Assembly: GCA_005281725.1 (NCBI GenBank)
Contig: SSBO01000009.1
Coordinates: 6,014,303-6,078,302, forward strand
From: Wuchereria bancrofti
Taxonomy: Eukaryota; Nematoda; Chromadorea; Rhabditida; Onchocercidae
Reading direction: 5' to 3'
Length of the DNA: 64,000 bases
Under the pieces are notes generated by a model. The model searched no databases, was not told the DNA's origin, and worked only from the letters and a program-made list of their open reading frames with translations. The translations under genes were made by a program, and so were the position numbers. Shown here one piece after another: positions 22,701 through 34,300 of the stretch (position 1 is the stretch's first letter; every line of letters begins with the position of its first letter).

Positions 22701-24778
22701 TAATTATAATTAATTTCCATTAGTTTTGCTAATTTTCAATGTTAATTTCAATCAATTCTTCCTTGACTCTTAGATTCAATTCTAATAGTTCTTTTAGTTA
22801 CCAATATTGATAAGGTCAATTCGTAAGGATACAGAAGCAGTATCATTATTTGCATAACCAATTTCAACACGGCAACAATTATCAGTGGGTACTCCTTGGA
22901 ACAAATAGCAAGTATTTTCCACCAGCGTTGTTGAGATTTCCTTTTCATCAAGTGAGTACAATGAGATCTGTAAGACAAAGTATCCAATATTTAAACTTTT
23001 TCATATCAAAAAGTCTTAGTATGTCAAATCCATTTTTAGATGAAAAAAGCATACTTTGTACAAACGCTTCAACGCGCTTCTCCAACAAACTACAAAACTG
23101 TTCGCTGATGTCTGTAAGTGTGAAATAATCGTTGGAGGCAACGGCTTAGCATTATCAGTGTCATTGATCTGAAGACGATGTGTAGGAGAGACGATGGTAT
23201 AGCTCCGCCAAGATATGCACAATCGAAGCTGCAGAATAATTCATTAAACAAATGAACAGTATGTCTAATTATAATGACAGTCAAGTAGAGATAACAAGAA
23301 GTAATTGACTTATAACTGATAATTAGTGATATTGACAAATAATGACCTCTATTTCTTCAGCAAAGACCGAAGGAACAATTATACTTGCTTCCAAGGTTTC
23401 GATCTTAAATGCCTGAAGGAAAATATTTTCGAAATTTAAAGATACAGAAATAGAAATAAGATAAAGTTTAATTTCGATAACCAGTTCATAGTATTAAAAT
23501 GTAGACACGTTTAATTACAGCACGAAGTGTACATTATGTACCAATGTTTTTCAGTTTTCCTGAATTTGATATGAAAAATAATGTGAGCAATTAGATATTA
23601 TCTTGAACTATCCTCCATGAGAAAGCGCACATTTTCTCTTAAATTTAATACCTTTTTAAAAATGGTAGTATACCACGAGACGGAAGCATTAGCCGGACGA
23701 CTCTGAACAGCCCATTTTATATCATCCACCAATATGTCACTGATGACTGAACCATAATCACTACTCAAACTCCAAATTGTATTTACACCAACCGGTGAAT
23801 CTTCGATTTCAACTTGCACATGACTCAGCAAGCCTTCAATTAGTAACATTCTTCGCGTATTATAATTCTAGGAATGTTAACTGTCTTTGTAACTAACCTC
23901 AATCAACCCCGATGAACTTGAAATATTGTTGTCAAACGAAAACTGACCTCACTGACCTTGCAAATGATGAAGGAAAATATCGGTAACAGCACGGCAGCCT
24001 TGCATGCAACTGTCTGTTGGCACTAATTTATCACAACGCTCTAAGCAAGTCGAATTTGTTGATTCCAGATCTTGACAACCACTGTGACACTATAACAATT
24101 CAATTCACGTATGTCATGTTGTTGTTTATCTGTTGTTATTATTTGTAATTTTACCTGGAATTCATTTTTCCTGCAAAATTTTGTTTCGTTCAACGAAGAA
24201 AAGAAGATCAACAAAATATGGATTTAATTCATTTGAACTGAATAGAATGGAATTGAATAAATACTTCACATAACAACAGATAAACAATGGCAAGTCTCAT
24301 AACATGCACGTAAAATCCTTCTGATACGTTTTCCTTGTTACTTATGATGATCTTCCATGACATAATGCTCATGATACGACAGAATATTATTAACTGTCTT
24401 ATAACATATATTTCATATCCACTGAAACAGATCTTACTGCATTAATTCGTTGAGTTAGACTGATTTCAAGTAGCGAAGTATCCCAATCAATTGCTCCACG
24501 AGCGAGCGCAACTACCTGTAAATTGTACCGCTGATTGCACAATGCTCATAACACGTACGTGAGATTTTTCTCATGTGAGACAAGTTTTTCCCGTTATTAT
24601 GATGTCCTACAAGAAGAAAATGTAAGATCCTAACCAAATTTCGATCAATACACTGAGTTTGACATAGATCCAGTGAATCAGAGAATATAGTTGCATACGT
24701 GACGCTGATTAGCTTTAAGTAAAATAAATCAATCAAGAGCAGATAAAGCGTGAAGCACCAATGATAATGAGAAGACAT
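9641..24778 (-). CDS. rol-3: ROS1/ROL-3-family receptor tyrosine kinase
   Basis: Single-pass surface receptor with a cytoplasmic tyrosine kinase; the family includes human ROS1, fly Sevenless and C. elegans ROL-3. About 49 exons join in phase to about 2,419 residues (human ROS1 has 2,347). Order: signal peptide, Cys-rich segment, fibronectin-III (FN3) modules, YWTD-type propeller, FN3 pair, second propeller, FN3 pair, third propeller, FN3 run, one membrane helix, juxtamembrane segment, kinase, tail. Start chosen: ATG at 24776-24778 followed by a hydrophobic leader. The stop is TAA at 9641-9643. Exon lists are in the block entries below. One join, between the exons at 23.95 and 23.86 kb, is not settled. 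The neighbouring cornichon gene is on the same strand 2 kb upstream, too far for a usual nematode operon. Confidence 0.93.
10851..12821 (-). other. rol-3: ROL-3 juxtamembrane and tyrosine kinase domain
   Basis: Exons 12699-12821 (juxtamembrane), then kinase: 12481-12614, 12307-12371, 12103-12216, 11820-11995, 11418-11623, 11022-11083, 10851-10956. All catalytic hallmarks are present: Gly loop [14 protein letters not shown] lysine in VAVK, helix-C glutamate in KFLQEAVLM, hinge ELMEGGDLL, catalytic loop HRDLAARN, metal motif and activation loop [15 protein letters not shown], then [14 protein letters not shown] and DPEERPRF. Departures from ROS1 are His after DFG (Leu in ROS1) and SPE in place of APE. 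The exon ending at 11418 is followed by GCAAGG, an apparent GC-AG intron. An active enzyme is the simplest reading. Confidence 0.95.
12943..14816 (-). other. rol-3: ROL-3 last FN3 modules and membrane helix
   Basis: Exons 14652-14816, 14186-14390, 13750-13968, 13469-13637, 13203-13369 and 12943-13041. FN3 hallmarks: [43 protein letters not shown] with [18 protein letters not shown], and [15 protein letters not shown], the usual final strand of the fold. The 12943-13041 exon carries the single membrane helix ([20 protein letters not shown] and the next few residues), at about residue 1893-1916. Donors at 14185 (GTTACT) and 13749 (GTAACG) were chosen by phase and fold. Confidence 0.85.
15067..23867 (-). 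other. rol-3: ROL-3 ectodomain exons 4-30: FN3 modules and propellers
   Basis: Exons: 23652-23867 (5' edge uncertain), 23347-23412, 23055-23228, 22802-22967, 22539-22679, 22049-22253, 21739-21828, 21262-21625, 20986-21154, 20567-20782, 20308-20397, 20043-20125, 19803-19960, 19373-19549, 18823-19081, 18322-18555, 17830-18079, 17464-17591, 17268-17390, 17100-17216, 16833-16921, 16650-16730, 16386-16552, 16140-16316, 15740-15855, 15524-15651, 15067-15265. Propeller-like strands include [48 protein letters not shown] and [15 protein letters not shown]3-like segments include [16 protein letters not shown] and [15 protein letters not shown]. These recall the three YWTD propellers of ROS1; exact module borders cannot be set by eye. 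Confidence 0.85.
23953..24778 (-). other. rol-3: ROL-3 exons 1-3: signal peptide and Cys-rich start
   Basis: Exons 24635-24778, 24438-24515 and 24089 down to about 23957 or 23953. The protein opens with [19 protein letters not shown], a credible secretion signal, then Cys pairs [23 protein letters not shown] and SCMQGC. Paired Cys motifs of this kind also occur at the N-terminus of human ROS1, supporting the start. The end of exon 3 has two overlapping GTCAGT/GTGAGG donors; the phase-consistent one (23953) needs a poor acceptor at 23851, so the join is uncertain. Confidence 0.75.
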
Positions 24779-26788
24779 AAATGACGTGAGAAGCACTTTT
24801 TACAGGTATCATTGATTATGTTACTGACAAGAGTTGTACTCTTTACTTATACTCTGTCAATGCCATATAGGAGGTATTGCCAATTGCGACAAACAGCGCA
24901 TACTGTTCAAGAAAACATAACATTTGAAATAATCCTAGAACAAGCTATCACATCCACTTTTATTTCTCTGAAATGAAACAATTTAATGAGAGCAAATTCT
25001 TTCCCTTTTATTTTGAAAAAGCGTTTAAATTTAACTAACCAATTCAGTTGCAGCGACTATCACATTACGCTTTTATATGCTCCATACTTTTATGCTTTTA
25101 TACAAACAAATCCTTATTGACAAGAGCACCCCTCATTTCACTTTTAGATATTAATCTAAAAATAATTAACTCCAACACTAATGGAGGTTACATGAACTGA
25201 TTGTTAGATATCATCGGATAATTTAGAATCCTCAATGTTTGTACCCTTCAAGTGATACAACTAGGCGATAAGAAAGACCGATTGTTGCAGTATGCATACT
25301 ATAGATTGGTGCAATCTGCGAATCATTGCAGGTAGTCATAAGAATTACCAATTCTACAGTGTCTGCTAATAATTGTTATTGTTATGTGAGTTACTATTGT
25401 GATACTAAATCAAAAGTCAAAAATGATGTAGGTACAACTAACAACAACATAAGTAGTATCAATCAATATGAGTCATTATCAGGGTATATGTGTATGACAC
25501 CTTTTTTATTTAGGTAAAATCGGTGACATAACCTCCGTATCACTTTTTCTTCAGTTGCTATAACACGCTAGTACGAATCCTTGAAGCAAACTGAGTTAAA
25601 TCAAATTAAAACTTAGACCAAACTTTGAGTAAATGAGGAAAATCTTTATCTCTAATTGCTGGGTTGTGATAAGAATGCTGCACTAATCATTAGTGGTGAA
25701 ATTTAAAAAGTTCAGAGTTTCAATTTTATGTTATATGAGGAAAGATGAAACAAATCTGAGCGAAACAGATGTGAAGTAGATGTTGTTAACACGTCTAGAG
25801 AAGACCAGGAATGTGATGCAACTGTACATTGGAGTGGAGTGAAATTTCATCGTTGTTAACAGGTTTCCCATCATCGCTATCGTTTTTGAATCGCAGTGGC
25901 AAATGCCGTGCCTCTCGGAGAACATTCCATCACCAATGACATTATCATTGCCATATCGTTGCTGTCACCTTCCAGTCAAACTACTATGTTTCTGCATAAA
26001 GCTTAAACTGATGAAAAAATTTCCCCTATAACTTGCCTTTGCGACCAATAAAAGTTGCACCAGAATACTCGAGAAGTATCGATGAAACGATTACTCATCT
26101 GATTAAGAATCATCTAGCGTCTATTTAACTCCAACCTCTTCAATCTCTTCTCTTACTACCCCAATTAGGATGCTAAACGTAAAATAGTTCCTGTTAAATG
26201 TGAAACTGAATTACTTTCTAGACAGAACTCTGTAAGTTGCTAAGGATTTCAGAATTATAACGCAGTAATCCTGCCATTTCAATTCTCGGAATATTGAGAT
26301 GAGTGAATTATGTATTTTAATATCGATCTTTATAATATTCGTAATATGAAGATGCACAATTAATGTTTCTACGTTTAGAGAAATTAACATTTAGCAATTT
26401 GCTTAAGCTATACAAATGAACAATGACAACAGAAAACTACACCAAAAGAAGCGAAGAGATCGCATAACAAGCTTTAACAATCACTTAAATATGAAACAAA
26501 AGTTCCAAAAACAAAAATTTTAAGGAAAAACCAATAAAACAGAATAACGAGTGGCGCAGCTTTCAGATTTCAAAACAACTTTTTTTCATGCGTTTTTCGG
26601 ATTAATCCAGACTTACATTTAGACTCACAAAAGCACACAAGCGCAAAATATAACATATATATATATATATTTCATAGTTTTCAAAACTTACGAGCCAGAG
26701 TTATTCAAAACAAGATACATAGTACGCTTGTACTTGTTACTTTTATATATCTAATCTAGGACAAGTGCTATTTTCATACAGATATCCT
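24779..26788. other. Intergenic region between cornichon and ROL-3
   Basis: About 2 kb with no supported exon on either strand. It should contain the ROL-3 promoter (side near 24.8 kb) and the cornichon 3' end (side near 26.7 kb). An AT dinucleotide run lies at 26654-26670. Confidence 0.5.
26654..26670. repeat. AT dinucleotide microsatellite
   Basis: Uninterrupted alternating AT run of about 17 bases, 120 bases beyond the cornichon stop codon. Confidence 0.9.
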
Positions 26789-27994
26789 TCAAGAGGAAGT
26801 AACCATCGTGTATATCATGGCATACAAATAATAAAAAAAAGATATCAGATAGAATCCAAGCTTTATCCAGCTTTCTCTAAGTGCTTTTTGAAGTTCATTC
26901 TTGTTTAGAATCGTGGTCGGGTCATATATTCCTGGTCCAGTCATCACAGGACGCTGAATATATCTGGAAAAATACAACAAAAGGATTGCTATTCCTTTGC
27001 CTTCTTAATAATTCATAAGTACAAGCGAAAACAATAAATAATCAACAGTATAATGTAAAAATTACACACCTATGAATATGATATGCAATAAGTGGTATGT
27101 TCCAGCAAAGTCCTCCAAGTTGAAACGACAAAACGAAAAGAAAAGTAAGGGTGATATGAAGTAAATATTCCGGTAAAACCAACTAAAAAAAATCAGAAAT
27201 TACAGTACGTGCACCTCAGAAAAACAAAAATATAATAACTATACAAATGCTCTGCATAAAGAAGCAAAATTATAAATAGCATAAAAATTTTTTAAAGTCG
27301 ACCTAACAATTTGAATGATAATCTTTAACGAATTTACCTGTAAGGATTGCAAGAACTCATCAAGAATACTAGTTCAACTTAATTCAGTTTCCCAATTAGT
27401 ACTAAGAATAGTTCTTTAATTATTAGAAAAACAAAGCAGACCTGGTTCAAACTATTGCACTGTTCTATTGGATTTTTATACTCTGTCTTTAGTTCATCGA
27501 TGCAAATAACCTGAAATAAGAATAAAATGCAATGTTTTCAACGAAAAAACATTCCCACTATTGTTTGTAGTGTTGTGTCCATCTTGATACCATGGTACTG
27601 CATGTTTCTAGACAGCCATAAATAATATGAGACATGATTTGTACATTTTTTTCTTTCCAAAGCAAGGAGAAAAAAGTTGAAAAAGAGAATATACGTAATC
27701 AAAATTTAAGTTCTTTACAAGCTTGCGTTAAAGAATTTTGCAGAGTTAAAAAATAATCTTAATATCAAAATAATGGTTATATATTTGAAAGACTATTCCC
27801 AAATAATTCAAAAAGAGGAGAGGGAAAAGTATTCATATACGGAATTTTTGCGTCCTTCATATCAAATATCAAATGAATTCCACTATTCCCGAAACCAAAA
27901 TGGTTGAACTTACTGTGAATATGGCGAAGAAAATGCAAAATGCTACGGCAAACAGAGCAAAAAGATAACAAAATGCAGCAAATGTGAAAGCCAT
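26789..27994 (-). CDS. cni-1: Cornichon-family ER cargo receptor
   Basis: Small ER/early-Golgi membrane protein that recruits membrane cargo into COPII vesicles; in C. elegans the homologue affects glutamate-receptor export. Exons 27914-27994, 27442-27510, 27070-27182 and 26789-26963, all in phase, give 145 residues, the normal family length. The start MAFTFAAFCYL is typical. Family signatures follow: DELKTEYKNPIEQCNSLN, LVLPEYLLH, the membrane stretch ITLTFLFVLSF, IPLIAYHI, RPVMTGPGIYDPTTI and FYLISFFYYLYAMIY. Hydrophobic segments lie at about residues 5-27, 55-75 and 120-140. A splice-acceptor-like sequence ends 13 bases before the ATG, which would fit a spliced leader or 5' UTR intron. No oddities seen. 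Confidence 0.97.
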
Positions 27995-30900
27995 AATCAA
28001 CAACTAGCTGTAAATTCCGCAGTCTTAAGAATTCGTAGTAACTTCTGGAAAAACATTAAAATGAAGGGAATATTAAACACGGCAAACAATTTTATCTTAT
28101 ATAATTGCGACATTGGCTTTCCATATTAAAATTATGAGCTACGTTTATTCATTTATTAGAGAAATTAAAATACAGTAACAATGGAACAATGAATATCAGA
28201 TTTGCAAATATTAGATCAACAATGGATAAAAAAACACTTAAATTGAAGTCAACTAGATCAGTGCCTTATTCAGTATCTTCCGACATGTAGGATATGATAA
28301 GACCGCTAATAACAAATTAAATATCTTGAAATAGTGAGTCAAACTAGCACTTTACAGTACGTATCATCCAGCAAAACCACCAAACTAACTTTTTCGCAAA
28401 ATTCAGAAGAATAAAAACCAGAAGAATTGACAAAAATTTTCAAAAGAAGCAACGTATGACATCAATGAGGGTATTCGTAACGTTTATGCTACCATAACAG
28501 TAGAGGAGTCGCCAGTAATTATTATTAGGATATTAATAGTTAAACTATTAAGATCAGTTTGAGGAAATTATGGGATAGAAGACTACGTTATTTTCAAACT
28601 ATGTTATAAAGCACTAAGTCTGTATTCCATAATTTAAAGTTCTTTCTGAAAGATTGATTCAATCCCGTGGCTATTCTTAAATGAAAGTGAAATAAGACAG
28701 CTTGAAATTTAAAGTGCTTACACAACATCAATTCTTCATTGCATTATTAATATAAGAGATGAACTGCTTATTTCACTGGGAAAACATGAAGGAACTAGAA
28801 AAAAGTATGCAAAAACTCTACGGAAAATCAAAATAACACAATTGGCGAATCTTCCTTTACGAACTGAACCGCTTTCCGCAGCTCACTGCATGCAGAAATC
28901 ATCAATCACGGACGATTCCATCACAATACCATCATAAGGAGGAAACAGTGGATGACAGGATAGTGCGTCACAGTTTGTAACAGTGTCGTAAAGAAAAGGA
29001 TAGAGAAGATATATATATATATGAATGTATTTATAGGTTTTAAGCAAATTGAGAGAACAGCGCTGAGTGCTGCTTGTCAAGTTGTAAAATCTTTTGGGAA
29101 CTCAGTAAAGCCATGATAAGCATAGTAGGAAACAGCCTAAACAACAAAAGATGCATAGTATTAACGACAGTACAATTTTGATCTTCTTTAGTGAAAATGT
29201 GGTATAGCCAAAAGTAATGATAAAACTCGGAACAAAAAACTAAAATGAGAAGTCTATAATAAATTGTCGCTATAAAGGACATTCAAGCTCAAACCTCCCT
29301 TCCCCTAAAATATTAACTTCAGAAATGGAAACAGACCTCTTCTAGAATGTGAAAAATTTCAACCTTGTATGATCTTCAACAAACATTCATTACATGACAT
29401 GAATAATCCTAAAAAAAGAGTTCACCGTTAAGGAAAGATCCTATACGGTACGAAGTATTACGAAATCGAAAAAGCAAGTTAGCTTGTCATATGTTTGTTT
29501 ATAAAACTTCCTTCAGATGCACATCAAATTTACAGAATTTCTTTCAGATACACAACATATCAAAACCAAACAACGGAACATCCCAATTCTATATAAAATA
29601 ATGAATGATATAAAAAAACTGAAAGAAATATGCGAACAAACTAACTGGATGGACATCCGATGCTGAAAACGTTCAAAAAATATTCCAGAACTAATGGTAT
29701 TTTCTGAAGCAGCACCTGCACAAACAGAAATTTCGAGTGAATTTTTTGAGCGACTATCAGTTTTTTTGAGTGATAATACCATTTGATAAATGTATATTAA
29801 AAATATACTTTTCCAATCTAATAATATTTATCTGAATTGTATGCATTAGTAGTTCAGATATATCATTAAAATTTCAGAATTGCAAAGCAAAAAGCACTTT
29901 TTAAATCAGGGTAATTCCAACTTTCCAACTTATGCAGCCTCTGATAAATATTTACATATTGGTTACAAAATGTAATGAAATTTGAATCTAATAATACACT
30001 AGCACAATACATAGGCTCACAGCACTTTCGACAATGTTCTTTGTAGAGGTTCTCAATTCCTGAAGTACTGTTACAAACGCACTTCATTCAATTAAATCCG
30101 AAATTCTCTAGTTTGACATTTTCTAGCAAAGATGCTTCCAAATTCACTTTCATGTGGACTTTCAAGAATTAATTCCAAGAACAGTAGGCTATCCCTCCAT
30201 GGAATACACTACGCCTCTTATGATACTGCAACAAGTATAAGACACAATGGATCGAAAGTAACATCAAAAACGGACTTGCCATAAAATCTCTGAATTCTAA
30301 GAGAAACTTAGTTGTATTCAACAGTGTCGTCACCGTTTTGATGTATTAGTCAGTACACCACCCCCGCAAATTCTAGAAAGAATGGGAGCATCCTTGCAAT
30401 ACACTTTACACTCTCTCGAACTGCCCAGTGGGCTTGCCCGAGCGTACAACGAACGCACATACCCGTCCTTCCATGCTAGCCAAATCCTAATGGCTGCAAC
30501 AATTTAAAATCACTCTGCCACGATTGTAGACTGTGCAACTTCAAGGTTCATCGATTGGTATGCAGTGAAAATGATTGGTCGCAAGAGAACGATTCGGGTC
30601 AGGTGGTAACTCTCGGGAAGTGGACTATGGAGTTAATGTTTGTCGTCCCGCGGTTCCGCAGGAGTCTCAGAATTCAGTCAGTCAGGATTTTGCAATGTTT
30701 GAAATGACTAACCTACTCGAAACATTAGTCCTGTAGGTTCTTGGAAATAAAATGATATCACCGAAGACCGAAGTAACCTTCACTATACTTTATTTATTAA
30801 TGAAGGTGGCAGTATTACTTTGATACCTTCAGATATTCATTGGGAGCTTTTGTACAAAGCAGTATTTTACAAGAAAATGAGACCTTTATGGGCACTTTGC

Positions 30901-31339
30901 TAGTTTGCTCACCATTACTGGTAGTGTCGTACATAGTAATTAAACAAGGAAATGAACAGTTAACATAAGTATCATTCATGGATAATTTTTTATGATAATT
31001 ATTTGGTACCTTAACATAAAGCTTTTAATATTTTCTGTACCAAATTTTGAAGTGCACAGAAAAGTTTATGGTTGGTACTTTTCCATGCTTTTTCGATTCA
31101 GATCTCCTAAATTCTGTGAGTGGAATGAACCATGCAAACTTCTGTTTGGTCATTCCGATTCTATGCGTATTTTCTAAATATGGTTGTCAGTGGAGAAAGT
31201 GTAATCTTTGATAGGGAGGAAAATAAGTGATTGGTCACAGTTAAACTTGTATAAAGCACTAGTGAATGTGTGTCATATTAACTGTGGATAAAGTTAGAAC
31301 TATTGCACTATCAAAATATATTATATTTCAGATTAAATA
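27995..31339. other. Intergenic region between cornichon and the PTIP gene
   Basis: About 3.3 kb without a supported gene. It lies between divergent genes, so it should hold both promoters. A stretch near 30400-30700 is noticeably richer in G, C and CpG than its surroundings. A short AT run lies at 29009-29022. No recognised domain or RNA gene was found. Confidence 0.5.
29009..29022. repeat. AT dinucleotide run
   Basis: Short alternating AT tract in intergenic DNA; no function implied. Confidence 0.8.
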
Positions 31340-34300
31340 ATGGAAGGCTCAACATGCACTTCCGACAGTGATGTTGCAAATACTTCACGAGAGTCAGAAA
31401 ACGTATTTTCTTTCACATGTTGACTTTTGATATGTAGTTCTGTATTATAAACCGCGAAATATTTCTAACTGATTGATCTACAGAGTTGCTCGCCTTGATG
31501 ATATAAGAATAAAGCCATTACAATTGCAAAAAGCATCCTATTGATATTATTCAAATGCAGGTGATTGAAATGCGTAACGTAACAACACCAGTCTCGGGTA
31601 GTAACAATTCATCATTTGTAAACGAAGCTCCAAGTCCTTTGGGACATCTTGACCCGCATAGGTTTGCATCCAAAACTTTTATTTCTTTTTTTTGCTTTCT
31701 TAGTTAAATTGCATTGCTTTTTGTTTATATAAATATCGCGGTAGACAGATATCTTGAGTCGTCATTTACTAATTCTCTTCTCGGTAGTCGATTTGATTGT
31801 GAAAGAAGTGTTTGGATGTTCAGTGTTCTTTATTTCTTTCATACTATTTTACATTTTCGTAATCAGTTTTGTAATAATGAATTTCACTGCAGTGGAGAAC
31901 AATTAGTATTTTCAGATTGAGGGACATGGTGATAGATAAGCAAACAGCATGCCAGACACAGATCGAATCTCCCTACAAGCAACCTGTATGTCTTACTCAT
32001 AAATTGATAAATGAATAGAGTTAGATTCTATTCACACCAATGAAAGATTCATAGGAAGCTCTACATTGATGTTAATTTGCTGTAACTCAGACTCTTGTAA
32101 TTTATTCAACATCCGATCTTCATTTTGTCTTCTTTCATTTTCCTGTATCATCCCTTAAACACTGCAGTACTGGACGCCTTCGCCTGCTGATCCTTCTCAC
32201 TCACCATCGTCAAATATTCGTTCAGCACCTGCTAATTCAAGTTCTCCAGTAACCCCAGTTATGCAACCACCTAGATTACCAGGTAAAATGAAGAAAATTT
32301 TAGGTGATTTTGACTGTGTGCTTTGCAAATCCAATATTTTACCACTTATTAAAAATATGCTTACTGCGGTATAAACAGAAACTATCGCTTAAACGCTTAA
32401 ATTAAATAAACGATATATTTTTTCTTCAATTTTTTCAGGTACAATGCGAGATTCTGCTTTATTATCTCCGAGTGCTACACGCACCTCCGTGCAACAACAG
32501 CCAATGGGAATGTGTTTACCAGGTCATTTTTTGGAAGCCTTCTTTACAATTTGTTTATGTTAAATTATAAATGATACACAAAAATCAGTTTGTGTAGCAT
32601 TTATAATTTCGGTTTGGTTACGTGCTTAAATGTTAAAATATAGGTCTATTGCAGTGCGTAGCCCAATGGGAAGTCCAAGCGGTATGCATCCACCGCCCTC
32701 GCCATTTATGAGTCGTCCGTCTTCAAATGCTTCCCCTTCTCTGTATATGCAACCTTCACAAACTCCTGTTCATTATCAAGCAAACTTGCAAAGTCCAGCA
32801 GGTTAAGTGCTTTTTTTAAATTATGCTTTATCAGAATTCGAATCTATGTTAATAGATACTAAACAAAAAAAAAATGTAGAGGAGAATTTAACGGAAGAAC
32901 TAATGTAATTCGGTCCGAACTTTTCCAGCGGGATTTTTGTATTCGGTGATCAATCATCACAGTTATAAAACAAAAAACTTTCCAATATTGTGGAACCTAT
33001 AATAGTCTTTATTATACTATTTCAAACAAAGTTTAACAATGCAGCAAGAAACACTTTATAAACCTCATCTTCTAATAAGGTGGTAATTTTATGAATTCTA
33101 AAAAAAATATAAAAACAGGTATAGTACCATCGAGTCATGTGCCACCTTCACCTCCTTGTGCTCCATATCTTTCGAGAATCCCAACAATTGGTCCACAGCA
33201 ACAACAATATTCATGCCATGCACAAATGCAACAGCCTCAGTGGACAAGTCAACAGGCCCAGCAGGTAGTACCTAAATTCATGTAATCTAAATTGTTAGAG
33301 TATTTGAAGAATTTGTGAAAATTTCCTTATCTTCATTTTTTTGACTCAGGCTTAAAATCCTATTCGTTATATAATTGTCATTGTTATTTGTAGCATTTTG
33401 CTTCTGGGCCAGTGCACCGTATTATGATACAACGAGTTCCTTACTCAGGTTAGTAATTCATTGAAAAAATTTTTGAAAGGTGTGGTTCTCTATCACTTCC
33501 TTGCTTTATATATTCCGTTCTTTGTTTTTATGGTATTCTCTACCATTTCTTAGCTTAATGATAATTAGGTAAAGTAGGGAGTTTTCTAATATATATTCGA
33601 TTTTCTATGTTTCTAGTGAAAAGTTTGTTCATTAACATTGAAATTGTGCATCAGGAGTTTTGCTTAACACTTAAATAATTTCAGTTATACTTGAATGCTT
33701 CATACACTTGCGGAATGGAAATCACTCATACCATTAGTGACCTTTAATTTTAAATTACGAATTAAAAGCTAGCACGAAATTTTAGCTAAAGGAGTTTCAT
33801 AAGTAACACTAACAACGTTATTGATTTGTTGACTTCATAAAAAAAAAAAGATAATACTAAGCCTTCTGAACGTGACTTTTATATTTTTCCGTGATGAGTT
33901 TTAGTTTGTTTGAAAAAAAGAGAATTGAAATCCACAAAAATATGATCCTGGTCTTTCAGTTCTGTCATATCGAAATTCCCATAATAGGCCTTTATATTAT
34001 TTGGGGGTTAGCTTTACTTGCTTCATTTTCTGTGGTGATGCATCAACAAATATTTTTTCATAATTCATTGGTTAGATAGTTTGTGAATCAATTTATCTGT
34101 TGCTTTGGCTTCCTCATAATAGGTAAAGTCCTGTGTTTGCATTCTGAGTCCGAATGTGTTAGTCGTATAACCTCACTTACTACAGTTTCAACAAATATAA
34201 AATGCTAATGGTAGGTAGTCCAATATCAGGTTCTGTACCTTTCAGACACTGGATTATAATGAAAAGGACTTTTTAACTTTTAAACAGTTATATAAATGAC

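Noticed and set aside
24155..24170. A possible 16-base micro-exon on the minus strand in ROL-3 intron 2, with CAG before and GTAAAA after.
   Set aside because: Including it breaks the frame between the flanking exons, which join directly in phase as INA|CHSGC.
30540..30660. GC-rich stretch considered as a tRNA or other structured RNA gene.
   Set aside because: No A-box/B-box pair or cloverleaf arms could be traced.
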